This document shows, piece by piece, positions 29,146 to 40,387 of a stretch of DNA of 64,000 nt. The notes under the pieces were generated by a model. That model saw only the letters and a program-made list of their open reading frames with translations, had not been told where the DNA came from and did not search any database. Positions within the stretch are counted from its first letter, which is position 1. Every line of letters starts with the position of its first letter. The stretch is from contig CP025323.1 in the NCBI GenBank assembly GCA_004014935.1, positions 868,001 to 932,000 on the forward strand, given 5' to 3'. Source of the stretch: Saccharomycopsis malanga. Lineage: Eukaryota; Ascomycota; Saccharomycetes; Ascoideales; Saccharomycopsidaceae. A program made the position numbers and the translations under genes.

Positions 29146-29674
29146 TTTGTCTCTTTGCAATGCTTATGAACATTAGTAAAACTTGGCCAACTCATTAATG
29201 CCAGTGAACTCTCAACAGTCATTTTCTCTTGTATCATCAATGCGTATAATATCATTACTTTCGGTTTAGTTTTGTCTTCTCTCTTTGTATACTTTATCTG
29301 TTGATTTTTTTTGTTCGGTTACTTTTCTCGCTTTTGCTTCTTCGTTCCTATAATCTACATTTCACTAGATACCATCTAATTAGACTTGTAAGCTATACAA
29401 GTCTCAATATGTAGTTTAATCCAGTGGGTTCCGCACCCCCATTATGTCCCAAAATGGAAATAGCCATCTGGCATCCTTTCTTTGCATACAAGGTACTCCA
29501 ACATGCATAATTTGACGCATGGTCAATGTTTCCTTTACAATTTTTCCTTACTTTGCCATGATACATTTGTTTGAACCGAATTGTTCGTATTTATTGAAAA
29601 CAAATCCCCATAGGCTTCGCAAACGTTTTTCTTCAAAGTCATTGTACGTATCCTTTGTCTACAGCGGTGTTATT

Positions 29675-30391
29675 ATGACAAACAATCAAGAGGAACCAGA
29701 CTGTGGCTCTTTGGAAAGCCAAGACACTTTCCAAGAGGCTTGCACAAGTTTTTCCGCCGAAAGTTTGCACTTAAAAGAGCCTATAGCCTATGAGGGTGGT
29801 GAAAATGATAATAGCCGTCTTGAAAAGATAGTGGTGTTTGAAAATTCGGATTGTAAAGAGGATTACATGTCTTGTCTTACACATTTGGATGAAAATGGGG
29901 AGATCACAGCAACCACAACCAACGCTAATTTTCAAGTGCCTGCAGCCCCTTCTATTGTAATTGAAAATGACAAATTACCCATGTCAAACAATAATGAACA
30001 AAATTCAGAGCCTGTTACCTCCAAAGTGAAAAAATCCAGATTTAAATGTCCCATTTTTTCAAAAATTAAAACATTCTTAAAAAAGCTTGCCATAAAGAAG
30101 AAGCAAAAATCATCTTCTTTTCACAAGAATATGGACAAGGCATATGAGCCTTCTAATTATAAAGAAAAAAACTATTTATCAGGGAGGAATGCTGAAGACG
30201 GGGAAACAAACGGTGTGAACATCAATTTATCTAAGCTTCCTTTGAGTCATTCAATATCTTCAGACAATAAGCTTGTGTTTTTTGACGCCGACAATCTAGT
30301 ATCTGACGGTGACTCTCACGAGTTCAACCATCATCAATCTGTAAAAGAAAAGTTGAATCGAGTGTTATCACTTAAACTTTTCAGCAGTTGA
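29675..30391 (+). CDS. Hypothetical protein, Asn/Ser/Lys-rich
   Basis: 238 aa from the ATG at 29675 (MTNNQEEPD). An in-frame ATG at 29519 would add 52 residues, but those are hydrophobic and un-protein-like and that ATG lacks A at -3, whereas 29675 has it. The protein is hydrophilic: an acidic N-terminal half, a basic cluster near 110-145 (KSRFKCPIFSKIKTFLKKL, then KKKQK) that may be an amphipathic or nuclear-targeting helix, and a C-terminal EKLNRVLSLKLFSS. No family recognised. It could be a lineage-specific gene. Confidence 0.55.
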   Translation: MTNNQEEPDCGSLESQDTFQEACTSFSAESLHLKEPIAYEGGENDNSRLEKIVVFENSDCKEDYMSCLTHLDENGEITATTTNANFQVPAAPSIVIENDKLPMSNNNEQNSEPVTSKVKKSRFKCPIFSKIKTFLKKLAIKKKQKSSSFHKNMDKAYEPSNYKEKNYLSGRNAEDGETNGVNINLSKLPLSHSISSDNKLVFFDADNLVSDGDSHEFNHHQSVKEKLNRVLSLKLFSS

Positions 30392-30711
30392 TTGTTTTTT
30401 AAATTTATAGGTTTATGTGTTTTTGCGTTTTATTTTCTACAATTTTAATATCATTTCTGCCAAGATTATGTAGTTTGGTCAATTGATTGGGGAGTTTGAA
30501 AATACAACGTAACATTGTAAAATTGTATACACATGAATCCACGAATAAAAATATGACTGCCAAAAGCGGTTTCAGCTTCCTGAAAAGGGAATAGTACCGC
30601 ATATGCGTCTCACAGCCCTACGCGCGCATATGTAGGCAAGGCACAGGGTAACGCGCAAGAGAGGTCTCGCCAAAGAAAGCAAAAAAATGAACAGCCAAAT
30701 CACTTTTTGAC

Positions 30712-30738
30712 CTATATATACATATAAATATATATAGG
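30712..30738 (+). promoter_or_regulatory. TATA-like tract before STT4
   Basis: Alternating TA-rich run (TATATATACATATAAATATATA) ending about 40 bp upstream of the STT4 ATG. Candidate TATA element or AT spacer; only sequence composition supports it. Confidence 0.3.
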
Positions 30739-30779
30739 GTGGAACTGATAAAGAAGAGGTTTTATCAACTTCAGACGCA

Positions 30780-33700
30780 ATGGGGTATCTGCAGGATAGT
30801 AGGTTTCACAATCTATGCAGCTTACTCAAGTTGTATATACAGAATGGCAATATTGACAAGTATCAATTGTTGGTGCAGTCGTTACCGAAGACCAATATCT
30901 CATTGACAGGTAACAGATTAGAGCTTATATACGCTTTAGCAGACAGCAGCAAGTATTTGGCTGGAGGCGAGCCATCGGCGCCATTGGTGGATACCTTGAA
31001 GGACACGTTTTTACATTTGATAAGCGCAGTTTCGAGAAACCAAGTTGTCTTTGCTTCTGAGTCTCCCGTAAATCATTATTTCCAATTGACTTACTATTTG
31101 GTGAACACGGTGATATCTCTTCCTGAGGAGGTGACGAAGGATCATTTGGAAACTAGCAATATTTTGTATGAAAACTTGGGATTTATAAGCAATGAGTTGA
31201 CAAGTTCCAGTGTTGATGATTCTGTAAAATTGGTATATTATTTCATCTTGTTTGGCTATTTGTTTGCTTTCACCCATCGGTCTCTCTTTTTGATTTCAGA
31301 TATCAACAACGAGGATGATTCTGTTGCCAGTATGAGGTTGTTTAATTTTTTAACTAGTATTGTAGAGAACCATTCTTTTTTGAATCAGTTGGAATCCATT
31401 ATAGCCAATTCCTTGGTGATATCGTTAAATGACTCTGTTGCTAATTTTAACACGTCCACCAATGCTAATTACAAACTACTTTATAATTTTAATTTACAAT
31501 TTCCAAAGTTTATAGGGAAGAAAAGCAAGTCTACTGAGTTTTCTTCGTTGTTATTTTTGAAATACTTGAATTTGGTTAAATTGAACTTGATTTTGGCTGT
31601 CTCCAAGATCCCATTGTCCAGTCAAGATGGTTCTATTGTTGAATCTTTAGTTTGTCTTAGATCAAAGGAGATAGAAGAGCCAGAGAATCAGAATAATGAA
31701 GTAGATGACATTGAAGATCTTGACGTGGAATCTTCAATTAGTCTTTCTGGAGTTTCATCGGCTTCTACTGTTTCTTATATTTCTCGTTTTTCCCAAACAG
31801 AAAAAAATTTGTTTTTACAATTTTCCACACAATCTTTGAATCAGCTCCATACTTTCCAAAACGGCGCAAGCTTCATCATCTTGTCATCGTTGGACAGAAT
31901 TAATTTGATATTTGAGAACAAATCGTTGATTTTGGAAATCTTCTCTTGCCTATACTTCCTTAATCTTGTCAACTATGAGTTTATTTATAACAACTTACTC
32001 AGCAAGAACTTGATAATCAATTACTCAGCAAGCACTAACTACAGCTCGCTTGTAACCGACGCTGACAATGTGTCAATTTCGGGCAATTCCTATTTGGGAA
32101 ACTCGATTCCTTCGTTGGTACCCACCAGTGGGTCCAATTATAATGAGCTTATTGACAACAATGAGTTAATTCATCCGAGCTTGTCGTTCAACATTTTTGG
32201 GTTGTTAGCGCTTGTTTCGATGGCGTCCAAGAAGATGGTGGGCTCCTTGTATGACAATAATTTGTCTGAGCTTATTAACAAGAAAATTTCGTTTTTGATA
32301 TTCAACAATCCAAAGGTGAGTTTCAGCAAGGTGTTAAAGAAGTCGTTGCGTTGCATTGCGTTAGCCTACAGACATTCATCGCAGGATCATATCGTGGGAT
32401 TGATTTATTCCTTAATCAACATGCTTTCTGTAGATAATGAAGAAGAAAACGTAGCTGATCCTCCTCATAACGGGGTGTTTTCTAGAAGTTTGGCAGGAAC
32501 GTTACGTGCTCCGCGTTTGACCAGAACTGATATCATGAGATCTACTGTTAATGGTGAAGGAGGCAATGGCAAGACTATTGCGAATGATGAGGCATCGTAC
32601 AATGCATCATTCAACAATACTGCTTCGGTCATACAAGCGCCTAATCATAATAAGAACGATGCCTCGTTTGGCCAGATTAAAAACATCTTCGCCAACAGTA
32701 TCAATTCCATTATAGAATTGACCAATAATTACAATCAAGAGGAGATTACTGTGTTGGTGATCACCATTTTGGCACAGAAGTTTAATATCAGCCAGAAAAG
32801 CACTATTTCAGGTACTGCCGACGTGACAGAATTGCTCAACTATTTGATCACCAGCAACTTGTATAAGCTCACCTACAGTTTGCACAACAACAGCAAGACA
32901 TTCCAGTTGTTGGTGAAAACATACAGCAATCTTCTCACATATGTGACGAACAACGAGGAGTGGAAATTGGCTGATGTGGTGATCACAGCGTATTGTAAGA
33001 TGGCCAAAGTGCTCAAAGAGTCGTTCTATCTTATTGAGAAAGACACAAAAAACCCCGGAGCAGGCTATATTAAACTTCCGTCCGTTTCCAACGGCCTGGC
33101 TCTGTCGTTCTATGACACTGACAAAAGATTGATATATGATCTCACTAATTCTAAAGTGAATGAAAACTACAAAATATTATTACACGAGCTACTCAACAGT
33201 GTGATATCCAAAGGTGACAACTTGAACAAATTGGAAGACAACAGCCATCATAGATCGCATACCGAGATTTCCGAGGTGGCTAAGAAAATAGAAGTTTATC
33301 TTAAACCATTAGCCATGTTGTTGCCTTCTCCTTACGAGAACCAAAGCGCATTGGTGTTTAGCTCGTATTCTGCTGACACTGAGGGCAAGAACAGACAAGA
33401 GGCCATTGACGAGGTATCAGTGAATTTGTTTCGTAACATCTGGTTCAACATGATAGTACATGGAATGAATATTGACTTGTTGCCGTATATTATCCCTTCT
33501 TTGAAGAATTCCAGTTCCATAGATATGCCTAAACTTAACAAGACGAAAAAAGAGTCCACGGGATACCAGCGTAAATTGATCAGATACTTGCAAATCATCG
33601 CCTACAACTCGCCACCGTTAGCATCGAAGCTTAGCTGGAGCCACAACGAAAACCTTTTGGAGCTCAACACGGTGTTGAGAAGAGGCTCTTCTCATTCCAA

Positions 33701-36700
33701 CACCAGATTTCAGAAAAGCGTGTTGGAAACCATACTTGACAACGACACCACCAGCTCTGTGGGTTCATTGGAGAAGTCTCTTATAGCCACCAACGATGTG
33801 CAAACACCATTCAAAGGCAAAATTTCGTCAACTCCTAAATTGATGTTTTTAGCGGCAACGATTTTCTTGGAGTTTTTGCGAATCGAGTCTGGGGATTTCT
33901 TCAAAGTCTTGCTATACTTTTCTGATCCTTCTATCAAGTTGAGCAACTTGGAAAAAGACATGAAATGCATTGTATTCGAATTGTTAACTAGCTATTTACG
34001 CAAAATTGATAAAAACATACACTCCATCAATCAGATCACAAAACATACACCAGCTTCCAAGACCAATCTTCCTCTTATCAATAATTTCACCATCAACCAT
34101 ATTGCTAGACAATTGAACGAAATGTTGACGTTAACCTGTGCTACCAATGGTTTTCTTCAGGGAATCTCCATCAAATGTTGTGATTTGTTAATCAATCAAC
34201 TTCCTAATGTGTTATGTCATCAGGAATCATTGTTTAAAATGCTTGATTTGATGAATCTCCTATTCACCAGCATTGTGAACTATGAGAAACTGAAATATAA
34301 CCCTGTGTTGGAGTATAATTTACCAAACTATTCGTTGAACCAAGTAACTAACACTCACGATATCACCTCTTTTGAAAAAATTCTTCTTTTGGACTCTTTA
34401 GAATGGAGACAGGCCACCTTTGAAAAGCTTCAACTCATGGCCAAGGAATGGATATTGACTTGTCTTAGAAGCTCGTCTCAAATCATGAAGAATTTGCTAC
34501 AGAATTATGTTGTCATTAATTCCAACATTTCATCAACTGCAAATAACCAATTATACTCCACTATCAAACACTACAAGTCTGACAGCAGTATCAACTTTGC
34601 TGTTTCCTTTGCGATACAGATGGGAAAGACTATCATGTCCACAGACAAAGAAATCTATCATGTGGTGAACTCCACCTCTTTGGGAGGCTCTGTAAGTACT
34701 GCTGACACATTATCAGATCTTCTTATCAATTACAACATCAATGCGGATTTGTCTAATGTGCGTGCCGAGTATAATATCACTAAGCATGCTATCAAATTAC
34801 GCCACGCTGTTAACCAATTGTATGTTGATATATCTCACGGAGAAGGTGGTTCGCGCAATAATGAAATTGTGACTCTTGTAGATGATATTGCCAGTTTTCT
34901 ATCGTTGGTGAAAAACATCAAACACAACCGCAAGGCACTCGAGGTGGAATTCACCAGATATCTTATAGAAATTCCATTCAAGATCTTCAATTGTGACATT
35001 TTGAAATATTGTATATCGCATTGGTTTATCATCTCGGCTAACAACGTAAAACTACAGTTTTTCATTATCAACGAGATTTTGCGCAACTTTCAAGAAACCA
35101 TCCTTGAAAATAAAGGGCTTTTCAACCGGCATAACACAGGTTTTTTGCCAGAATACAAACCTATGGAATATGCGCCTTCGAACAAGCAAGAAAATGACCA
35201 TTTTGCGTCAATTGCCAGCGAAATGTTCAAAATCCATCTTCTATTGATCAGATTAATCCATTCGTTCTTCCATTCCACGTTGTATCAAAGCAACAATCTC
35301 TTGCGAAACTTTAATGAGTTTGTAATGTTTGTTCTAAGAAACTTTTCCAAAATCAACAACCATCCTTTCACTCGGTTATTGCGTTTTGAGTTCATTAAAC
35401 TATCGCTTGATGTTTTGACTAGAAATTTGCAGCTTAAAGGTGGCGGGCAGAAATTATTTTCCAATCTCAACGAGTACAATTTTTTCCATGTCTTTGTTTC
35501 TCTCATTTTGGATGCTTCGTTGGACTGGTTCAAGTATAGAAAAATCCCGCCTTTCAGCGACAATTTGCTCAAAATCAAAACAGACTACAACTTGTTGCTT
35601 GAAATTGCCGATAGTGTCAGTAAACTCAATCTCACTGGTGACAACATTCTTGCAGTTAAAAAGAAGTTGTTGTTGGTTTTTCTCAATGACGAAATTACTT
35701 CAATTTCTGTTTGGTTAAACCCTCTTGGTAATAATGCTGTAAAAGATTTTAGATTCAATGCGTCTCTAGATAGAAAGTTGTTACTTGAAACGTATCTTTT
35801 AGACCCTGCGCTTGCTATCAATGTTGTGACTCGCGTTGACGATGCCTACAAAGGTATTTTGAAGCAAATTCTTTTGGCAGATCCTTTAGTAGCTATCAAC
35901 TGTCCGAATGCTTTAAGCATTCTCTTAGATCCAGAATTGTATACCACCGACAAGCATTTGTTAACCAATGGAACTCCTAATAGCCCGTTGAAATACTTGT
36001 TATATTGGGATCCGGTCTCCCCTATAGATTCTATCAATTTGTTCTTGCCTCCATTTGGAAAAAACCCATATATCTTGCAATATGCCATGAGATCCTTGAC
36101 GGCCCACGACATCAACGTTACGTTTTTCTACGTTCCTCAAATTGTGCAAATGTTACGTTTTGACGTTGAAGGATACGTCCGCAAGTTCATATTGGAAACT
36201 GCCCAGGTTTCCCAGTTATTTGCACACCAAATCATCTGGAACATGCTTGCCAACAGCTATAAGGACGACGAAGGAACTATTCCTGATGGTTTGAAGCCAA
36301 AACTAGACGAAATCAGAAACCTGATGACCAAATCGTTTTCTCCTGAAGACTATGATTATTATCAAAAAGAGTTTTCATTTTTCAAAGAGATCACAGGCAT
36401 TTCCGGTAAACTCAAGCCTTATATCAAGAAAACCAAGGCAGAAAAAAAATTGAAAATCGATGAGGAAATGAGAAAAATTACCCTTGAGCCTGGTGTTTAT
36501 TTGCCTAGTAATCCAGATGGGACTTTGGTTGATATCAACAGAACCTCTGGTAAACCATTACAATCACATGCCAAGGCCCCATTCATGGCCACCTTCAAAA
36601 TCAGCAGAAAACAGCATTTCTACCAGGACGATGAACCCGACAATACTGAGGAAAACAACACGGTGGTGGTTGAAACTTGGCAGAGTGCCATTTTCAAAGT

Positions 36701-37460
36701 CGGTGACGATTGCCGGCAAGATGTATTAGCCCTACAACTCATCTCAGTATTTAGATCCATCTGGGCTAACAACAATATGGATTTGTATGTCTTTCCTTAC
36801 CGTGTCACTGCCACTGACGCTGGCTGTGGTATCATTGATGTGTTGCCGAACTCCGTGTCTAGAGATATGTTGGGAAGAGAAGCTGTCAATGGTTTGTATG
36901 AATATTTCATAACCAAGTTTGGTCCTGAATATTCCACGGAATTCCAAATTGCCAGAAACAACTTGATCAAGTCCTTAGCTGCTTATTCCATCATATCGTA
37001 TCTACTACAGTTCAAAGACCGTCATAATGGTAATATTATGTATGACGACCAAGGTCATATCCTTCATATCGACTTTGGCTTCTGTTTCGACATAGTTCCT
37101 GGCGGGGTCAAGTTTGAAGCTGTTCCATTTAAGTTGACTAAAGAAATGGTGATGGTCATGGGTGGCAGTAACGAAACTCAATCCTTTAAAAGATTTGAGG
37201 AACTTTGCGTCCTAGGGTATTTGGCTGTTCGTCCTTATATGGATACCATTGTCAAATGTGTTTTGCCAATGCTTGAAAGTGGTCTTCCTTGTTTCAAAGG
37301 TATGACCACCATCAAGAATTTGAAAGCTAGATTTGTGCCTGGAAAAACCGAAAAAGAAGCGGCTCTTTTTATGAGAAAATTGGTCCGTAAAAGTTATGAA
37401 AGTTACTTTACCAAAGGCTATGACGAATTCCAACGTCTCACCAACGGTATCCCTTACTAA
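30780..37460 (+). CDS. STT4: Phosphatidylinositol 4-kinase type III alpha (Stt4)
   Basis: 2226 aa, larger than the ~1900-aa S. cerevisiae protein. Makes PI4P at the plasma membrane, feeding Mss4 and PI(4,5)P2, wall-integrity signalling and actin control. The N-terminal ~1600 residues form the helical solenoid that binds Efr3/Ypp1 partners in the family. A lipid-kinase accessory (PIK) region follows, with QMLRFDVEGYVRKFI. The PI3/PI4-kinase domain fills about 1930-2226, with VGDDCRQDVLALQL, the catalytic loop DRHNGNI (Asp 2080) and activation segment DFGFCFD (Asp 2098). It ends LTNGIPY as expected. Asn/Ser-rich inserts around 420-460 and 560-640 explain some extra length. One uninterrupted exon. 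Confidence 0.96.
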   Translation: MGYLQDSRFHNLCSLLKLYIQNGNIDKYQLLVQSLPKTNISLTGNRLELIYALADSSKYLAGGEPSAPLVDTLKDTFLHLISAVSRNQVVFASESPVNHYFQLTYYLVNTVISLPEEVTKDHLETSNILYENLGFISNELTSSSVDDSVKLVYYFILFGYLFAFTHRSLFLISDINNEDDSVASMRLFNFLTSIVENHSFLNQLESIIANSLVISLNDSVANFNTSTNANYKLLYNFNLQFPKFIGKKSKSTEFSSLLFLKYLNLVKLNLILAVSKIPLSSQDGSIVESLVCLRSKEIEEPENQNNEVDDIEDLDVESSISLSGVSSASTVSYISRFSQTEKNLFLQFSTQSLNQLHTFQNGASFIILSSLDRINLIFENKSLILEIFSCLYFLNLVNYEFIYNNLLSKNLIINYSASTNYSSLVTDADNVSISGNSYLGNSIPSLVPTSGSNYNELIDNNELIHPSLSFNIFGLLALVSMASKKMVGSLYDNNLSELINKKISFLIFNNPKVSFSKVLKKSLRCIALAYRHSSQDHIVGLIYSLINMLSVDNEEENVADPPHNGVFSRSLAGTLRAPRLTRTDIMRSTVNGEGGNGKTIANDEASYNASFNNTASVIQAPNHNKNDASFGQIKNIFANSINSIIELTNNYNQEEITVLVITILAQKFNISQKSTISGTADVTELLNYLITSNLYKLTYSLHNNSKTFQLLVKTYSNLLTYVTNNEEWKLADVVITAYCKMAKVLKESFYLIEKDTKNPGAGYIKLPSVSNGLALSFYDTDKRLIYDLTNSKVNENYKILLHELLNSVISKGDNLNKLEDNSHHRSHTEISEVAKKIEVYLKPLAMLLPSPYENQSALVFSSYSADTEGKNRQEAIDEVSVNLFRNIWFNMIVHGMNIDLLPYIIPSLKNSSSIDMPKLNKTKKESTGYQRKLIRYLQIIAYNSPPLASKLSWSHNENLLELNTVLRRGSSHSNTRFQKSVLETILDNDTTSSVGSLEKSLIATNDVQTPFKGKISSTPKLMFLAATIFLEFLRIESGDFFKVLLYFSDPSIKLSNLEKDMKCIVFELLTSYLRKIDKNIHSINQITKHTPASKTNLPLINNFTINHIARQLNEMLTLTCATNGFLQGISIKCCDLLINQLPNVLCHQESLFKMLDLMNLLFTSIVNYEKLKYNPVLEYNLPNYSLNQVTNTHDITSFEKILLLDSLEWRQATFEKLQLMAKEWILTCLRSSSQIMKNLLQNYVVINSNISSTANNQLYSTIKHYKSDSSINFAVSFAIQMGKTIMSTDKEIYHVVNSTSLGGSVSTADTLSDLLINYNINADLSNVRAEYNITKHAIKLRHAVNQLYVDISHGEGGSRNNEIVTLVDDIASFLSLVKNIKHNRKALEVEFTRYLIEIPFKIFNCDILKYCISHWFIISANNVKLQFFIINEILRNFQETILENKGLFNRHNTGFLPEYKPMEYAPSNKQENDHFASIASEMFKIHLLLIRLIHSFFHSTLYQSNNLLRNFNEFVMFVLRNFSKINNHPFTRLLRFEFIKLSLDVLTRNLQLKGGGQKLFSNLNEYNFFHVFVSLILDASLDWFKYRKIPPFSDNLLKIKTDYNLLLEIADSVSKLNLTGDNILAVKKKLLLVFLNDEITSISVWLNPLGNNAVKDFRFNASLDRKLLLETYLLDPALAINVVTRVDDAYKGILKQILLADPLVAINCPNALSILLDPELYTTDKHLLTNGTPNSPLKYLLYWDPVSPIDSINLFLPPFGKNPYILQYAMRSLTAHDINVTFFYVPQIVQMLRFDVEGYVRKFILETAQVSQLFAHQIIWNMLANSYKDDEGTIPDGLKPKLDEIRNLMTKSFSPEDYDYYQKEFSFFKEITGISGKLKPYIKKTKAEKKLKIDEEMRKITLEPGVYLPSNPDGTLVDINRTSGKPLQSHAKAPFMATFKISRKQHFYQDDEPDNTEENNTVVVETWQSAIFKVGDDCRQDVLALQLISVFRSIWANNNMDLYVFPYRVTATDAGCGIIDVLPNSVSRDMLGREAVNGLYEYFITKFGPEYSTEFQIARNNLIKSLAAYSIISYLLQFKDRHNGNIMYDDQGHILHIDFGFCFDIVPGGVKFEAVPFKLTKEMVMVMGGSNETQSFKRFEELCVLGYLAVRPYMDTIVKCVLPMLESGLPCFKGMTTIKNLKARFVPGKTEKEAALFMRKLVRKSYESYFTKGYDEFQRLTNGIPY

Positions 37461-38416
37461 TATTTGTTCTTTGGACACTTGTTCTTGTTTAGTTTTTTTT
37501 TTCTAGATGATTGTATTTGCCACATTTTAGACCTAATATATTGTGTTTGGTTTGTTTTATATTAAGTAGATTTATTTTTAGCATTTTTAATGTGACAAGC
37601 ATTGAGAATTTATGTTATCAAAATACGCAAGCCGAGTAAACCAAAGGAACATGATTTTGGGATTTTCCTTCCGGTTTCATCTAATCTCTTTAGAAAACCA
37701 ACACGTATACACGAAAGCTGAAATTTATTGATTATTAATGTTGCAAATATTTAAATGTGGCCGGGAAATTACTGACATTTATATAAAAAGTGAGGCATGC
37801 AATATTAATGGAAGACGCGCAGGGTGCAACTGGATAATGATCAAACAAATATCTAATATATTTGGGTATATGTTTCGAAAGTGACTATCTGGTTGATTTT
37901 GAAAAATAAGAAAAAAAGGAGAACTTCAGACCAGCCGAGAGGCTAGTTAAGAAATATTAGGAAAGGCTTGGGACTGATTAGAAGTAGTGGTCAATCTGAA
38001 GCAAACTATGGTAACCTGCCACCAGACTAACTGTACTAAGATATCATTATAATGTTAATACTATAGATTACTTTCACATGTATATCCCTTACTAATATTT
38101 TTTTAACTATATGTTCACCCACTTAATCTTACGACTATTCAATTAAAAAACATGAATTAAATATACAAATGAACCAAAAAACTATAATATAAAAGAAAAA
38201 GTGAACAGTCTAGAATGCGACAAATAAATAACAATTTTAAAACTATAATGCGAAAATGATACTCAAAAGAGTGAAAAGAAGCAATACCGACCCAAAACAT
38301 GTAAAAGTGATTGAAAAAGCAAGTTGATAAAAAGAAGTGGCTACCAACCTAGAGGTATCAATGTAGAGACTATTAGTTGATCTCTTTAACGCGACTCGGA
38401 TTTCAAGTTTAAGAAC
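37461..38416. other. Convergent intergenic region STT4-ACE2
   Basis: About 0.96 kb between two 3' ends. A T9 run follows the STT4 stop. No open frame, tRNA or repeat copy seen. Confidence 0.45.
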
Positions 38417-40387
38417 TTAAAAGAGTCTAGCGGAAAGAGGCAAGGCTCTTTTGGAGCCGTTAGCACTAATTGGAGTCAACGGAGCACTGTTTTTCCCACT
38501 AGGAGTATCTGCGAATGAGTTTTCTTTGTTATCTTCAAAGGCAAACATATCATCGAGGAGGTCGTTTCCTTGGGTTTGGTGCTGGTTGAAATTATCCAGC
38601 GAGGTCCGTATTGGATTATTAGAATTGGACACAGCACTCTCGACAGTCTTTTCCAATTTTTCGTTCAATTTAGAATTGTTCTCATCGACAATCTTCTTAG
38701 GTCTGCCTCTCTTCTTTTTAGGTTTATTTATGCTAGCTTCGGTTTCTATTCCACCGACACAGATGTTTCGTTCTGTATGGCGTCTCAAGGCATCGTACCG
38801 AGTGAAACCTTTGCCACATAAGCAACTGAATTTGTTATTTTCATGAATTTTCTCATGACGATGCAAATCATGTTGACGAACAAAACTTTTGGTGCAATTG
38901 TCGTAGCTACATTTGTATGGTCTGTCGCATAAATGGGTCTGGATATGCGATCTGATGTTGTATCGTCTTTGGAACACCTTGCCACAGTTGTTGTAGTTGC
39001 AATAGTACTTTTTATTATGGTCTGGTCCTACCACGAACTGGTCTATATAACCTGGGGGAAGCGTAGACACCTTATCTAAGCCCTTTCTCTTCTGAAGAGG
39101 GTAGGAAAACGTGCTGTCGCCTGGAGAATTGTCATAACAAGTTGTATTGTTTTTCCCTTTGGTCATATCTTCCCAGTTTATATTGTCCTGGCCAGCGATT
39201 TTCACTGGCGAGCCGTGGTAAGAGGATGGAGTTGCGGTTTGAGGTTGGTTATAGTCTTCGGGAGAAGAGTAGGATGTGATGGATGACGCGGTGTTCAAAA
39301 GGTTGTTGGGATTGTTGAAGGTCGAATATTTTGGGGAAGGAGTCATATAGACGTTTTGGTACGAGCTTTGGCTTTTGAGTTCTGGTGTAGCGGTCTTTTT
39401 GGACGACGTGAGTGTACTAGGCACTTGTAATGTCAAGTTGTGCACATTTATTGACCCTTTGATAGGCGAAGAATGGGCTGTGGGTTGTGGAGAAGGAAAA
39501 CAGGTTTCTGTAATGTTATTTAGTGCATTGGAACTATTATTCAATGCATAGTTTTCATTCAAATTGTTAACTGGGGTAGATTGCGTCTGTTCCAAGATCT
39601 CATCAATACTTTCTGGATACGCAATATTAGCCGTGCCAAAGCCGTTATAGCTATTGAAGCCACCTACATCTGGTTTCTGCTGAGCTATTCTAGACATCTT
39701 TGACAAGTAGCCAGCACTGAAAAAAGTGGTTGTCTGTTGGCGAGAGTCGGCCAGATCTTTCTCTGGCTCCGGGTCTGGTGGAAACTTGTAAGAGCTGGGC
39801 TTGTTATTGGTAATGATGTAATCTTTAGAAAGAGTGATTGCCTTTGGATCAATCACATTGTGGGGCTTTCTTTGTCTTTCTTCTCTGTTCTGCAGACTGT
39901 CTGGAATGCTCATGATGTCAATAGGCTTGATTCCAGGGATCGAAAGCTCTCTGCCATGAAACCCAAATAGGGCAGCACCGCTTGGTTTTTTGCTGTGTCT
40001 TCTATAACTTGATTGGTTGGCAACCTGTGAAGAGCCATTAGTGCCCACCAAACCATCCATGCCAGATGGAATGTTTAAATCCTGTAAAAGCAACGTTTCA
40101 CTCATGGAACTGCTCAACGCATTGAGGTTCTCATAATGGTAGGAATTGGCTTGTTGTGCCGCAGTCCCATCGTTGGGAGAAGTGTCTGGAAATATGGAAA
40201 ACCCAGTGCTTTCCATGCCCTCGCTTGAAGGAGGCACGCCAAACAATGCTAGACAATTGTCATTGAGGTCACCTGCAGTGGCTTTGTTATAGTTGCTCTC
40301 AAAGAGTTGGTTGTAAAAGTTTGCATCCTCAACATTGAAATTCAACATTGAAGAATAATTGTTCGAATGCAATTGGTTGTTGGACAT
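38417..40387 (-). CDS. ACE2: C2H2 zinc-finger transcription factor Ace2 (Swi5/Ace2 family)
   Basis: 656 aa. Ace2 activates daughter-cell separation genes (chitinase, glucanases) late in mitosis, under the RAM kinase Cbk1. Three zinc fingers lie at about 459-542: YYCNYNNCGKVFQRRYNIRSH, YKCSYDNCTKSFVRQHDLHRH, and the short atypical third FSCLCGKGFTRYDALRRH. A basic KKKRGRPKK just after is an AT-hook or NLS. Two matches to the Cbk1 consensus HxR/KxxS are visible, HSKKPS (131-136) and HGRELS (144-149). The rest is Asn/Ser-rich. CTG-clade yeasts usually have this one gene for the Ace2/Swi5 pair; I name it on that basis. The 2.4 kb upstream space suits a regulated gene. Confidence 0.9.
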   Translation of the reverse strand: MSNNQLHSNNYSSMLNFNVEDANFYNQLFESNYNKATAGDLNDNCLALFGVPPSSEGMESTGFSIFPDTSPNDGTAAQQANSYHYENLNALSSSMSETLLLQDLNIPSGMDGLVGTNGSSQVANQSSYRRHSKKPSGAALFGFHGRELSIPGIKPIDIMSIPDSLQNREERQRKPHNVIDPKAITLSKDYIITNNKPSSYKFPPDPEPEKDLADSRQQTTTFFSAGYLSKMSRIAQQKPDVGGFNSYNGFGTANIAYPESIDEILEQTQSTPVNNLNENYALNNSSNALNNITETCFPSPQPTAHSSPIKGSINVHNLTLQVPSTLTSSKKTATPELKSQSSYQNVYMTPSPKYSTFNNPNNLLNTASSITSYSSPEDYNQPQTATPSSYHGSPVKIAGQDNINWEDMTKGKNNTTCYDNSPGDSTFSYPLQKRKGLDKVSTLPPGYIDQFVVGPDHNKKYYCNYNNCGKVFQRRYNIRSHIQTHLCDRPYKCSYDNCTKSFVRQHDLHRHEKIHENNKFSCLCGKGFTRYDALRRHTERNICVGGIETEASINKPKKKRGRPKKIVDENNSKLNEKLEKTVESAVSNSNNPIRTSLDNFNQHQTQGNDLLDDMFAFEDNKENSFADTPSGKNSAPLTPISANGSKRALPLSARLF

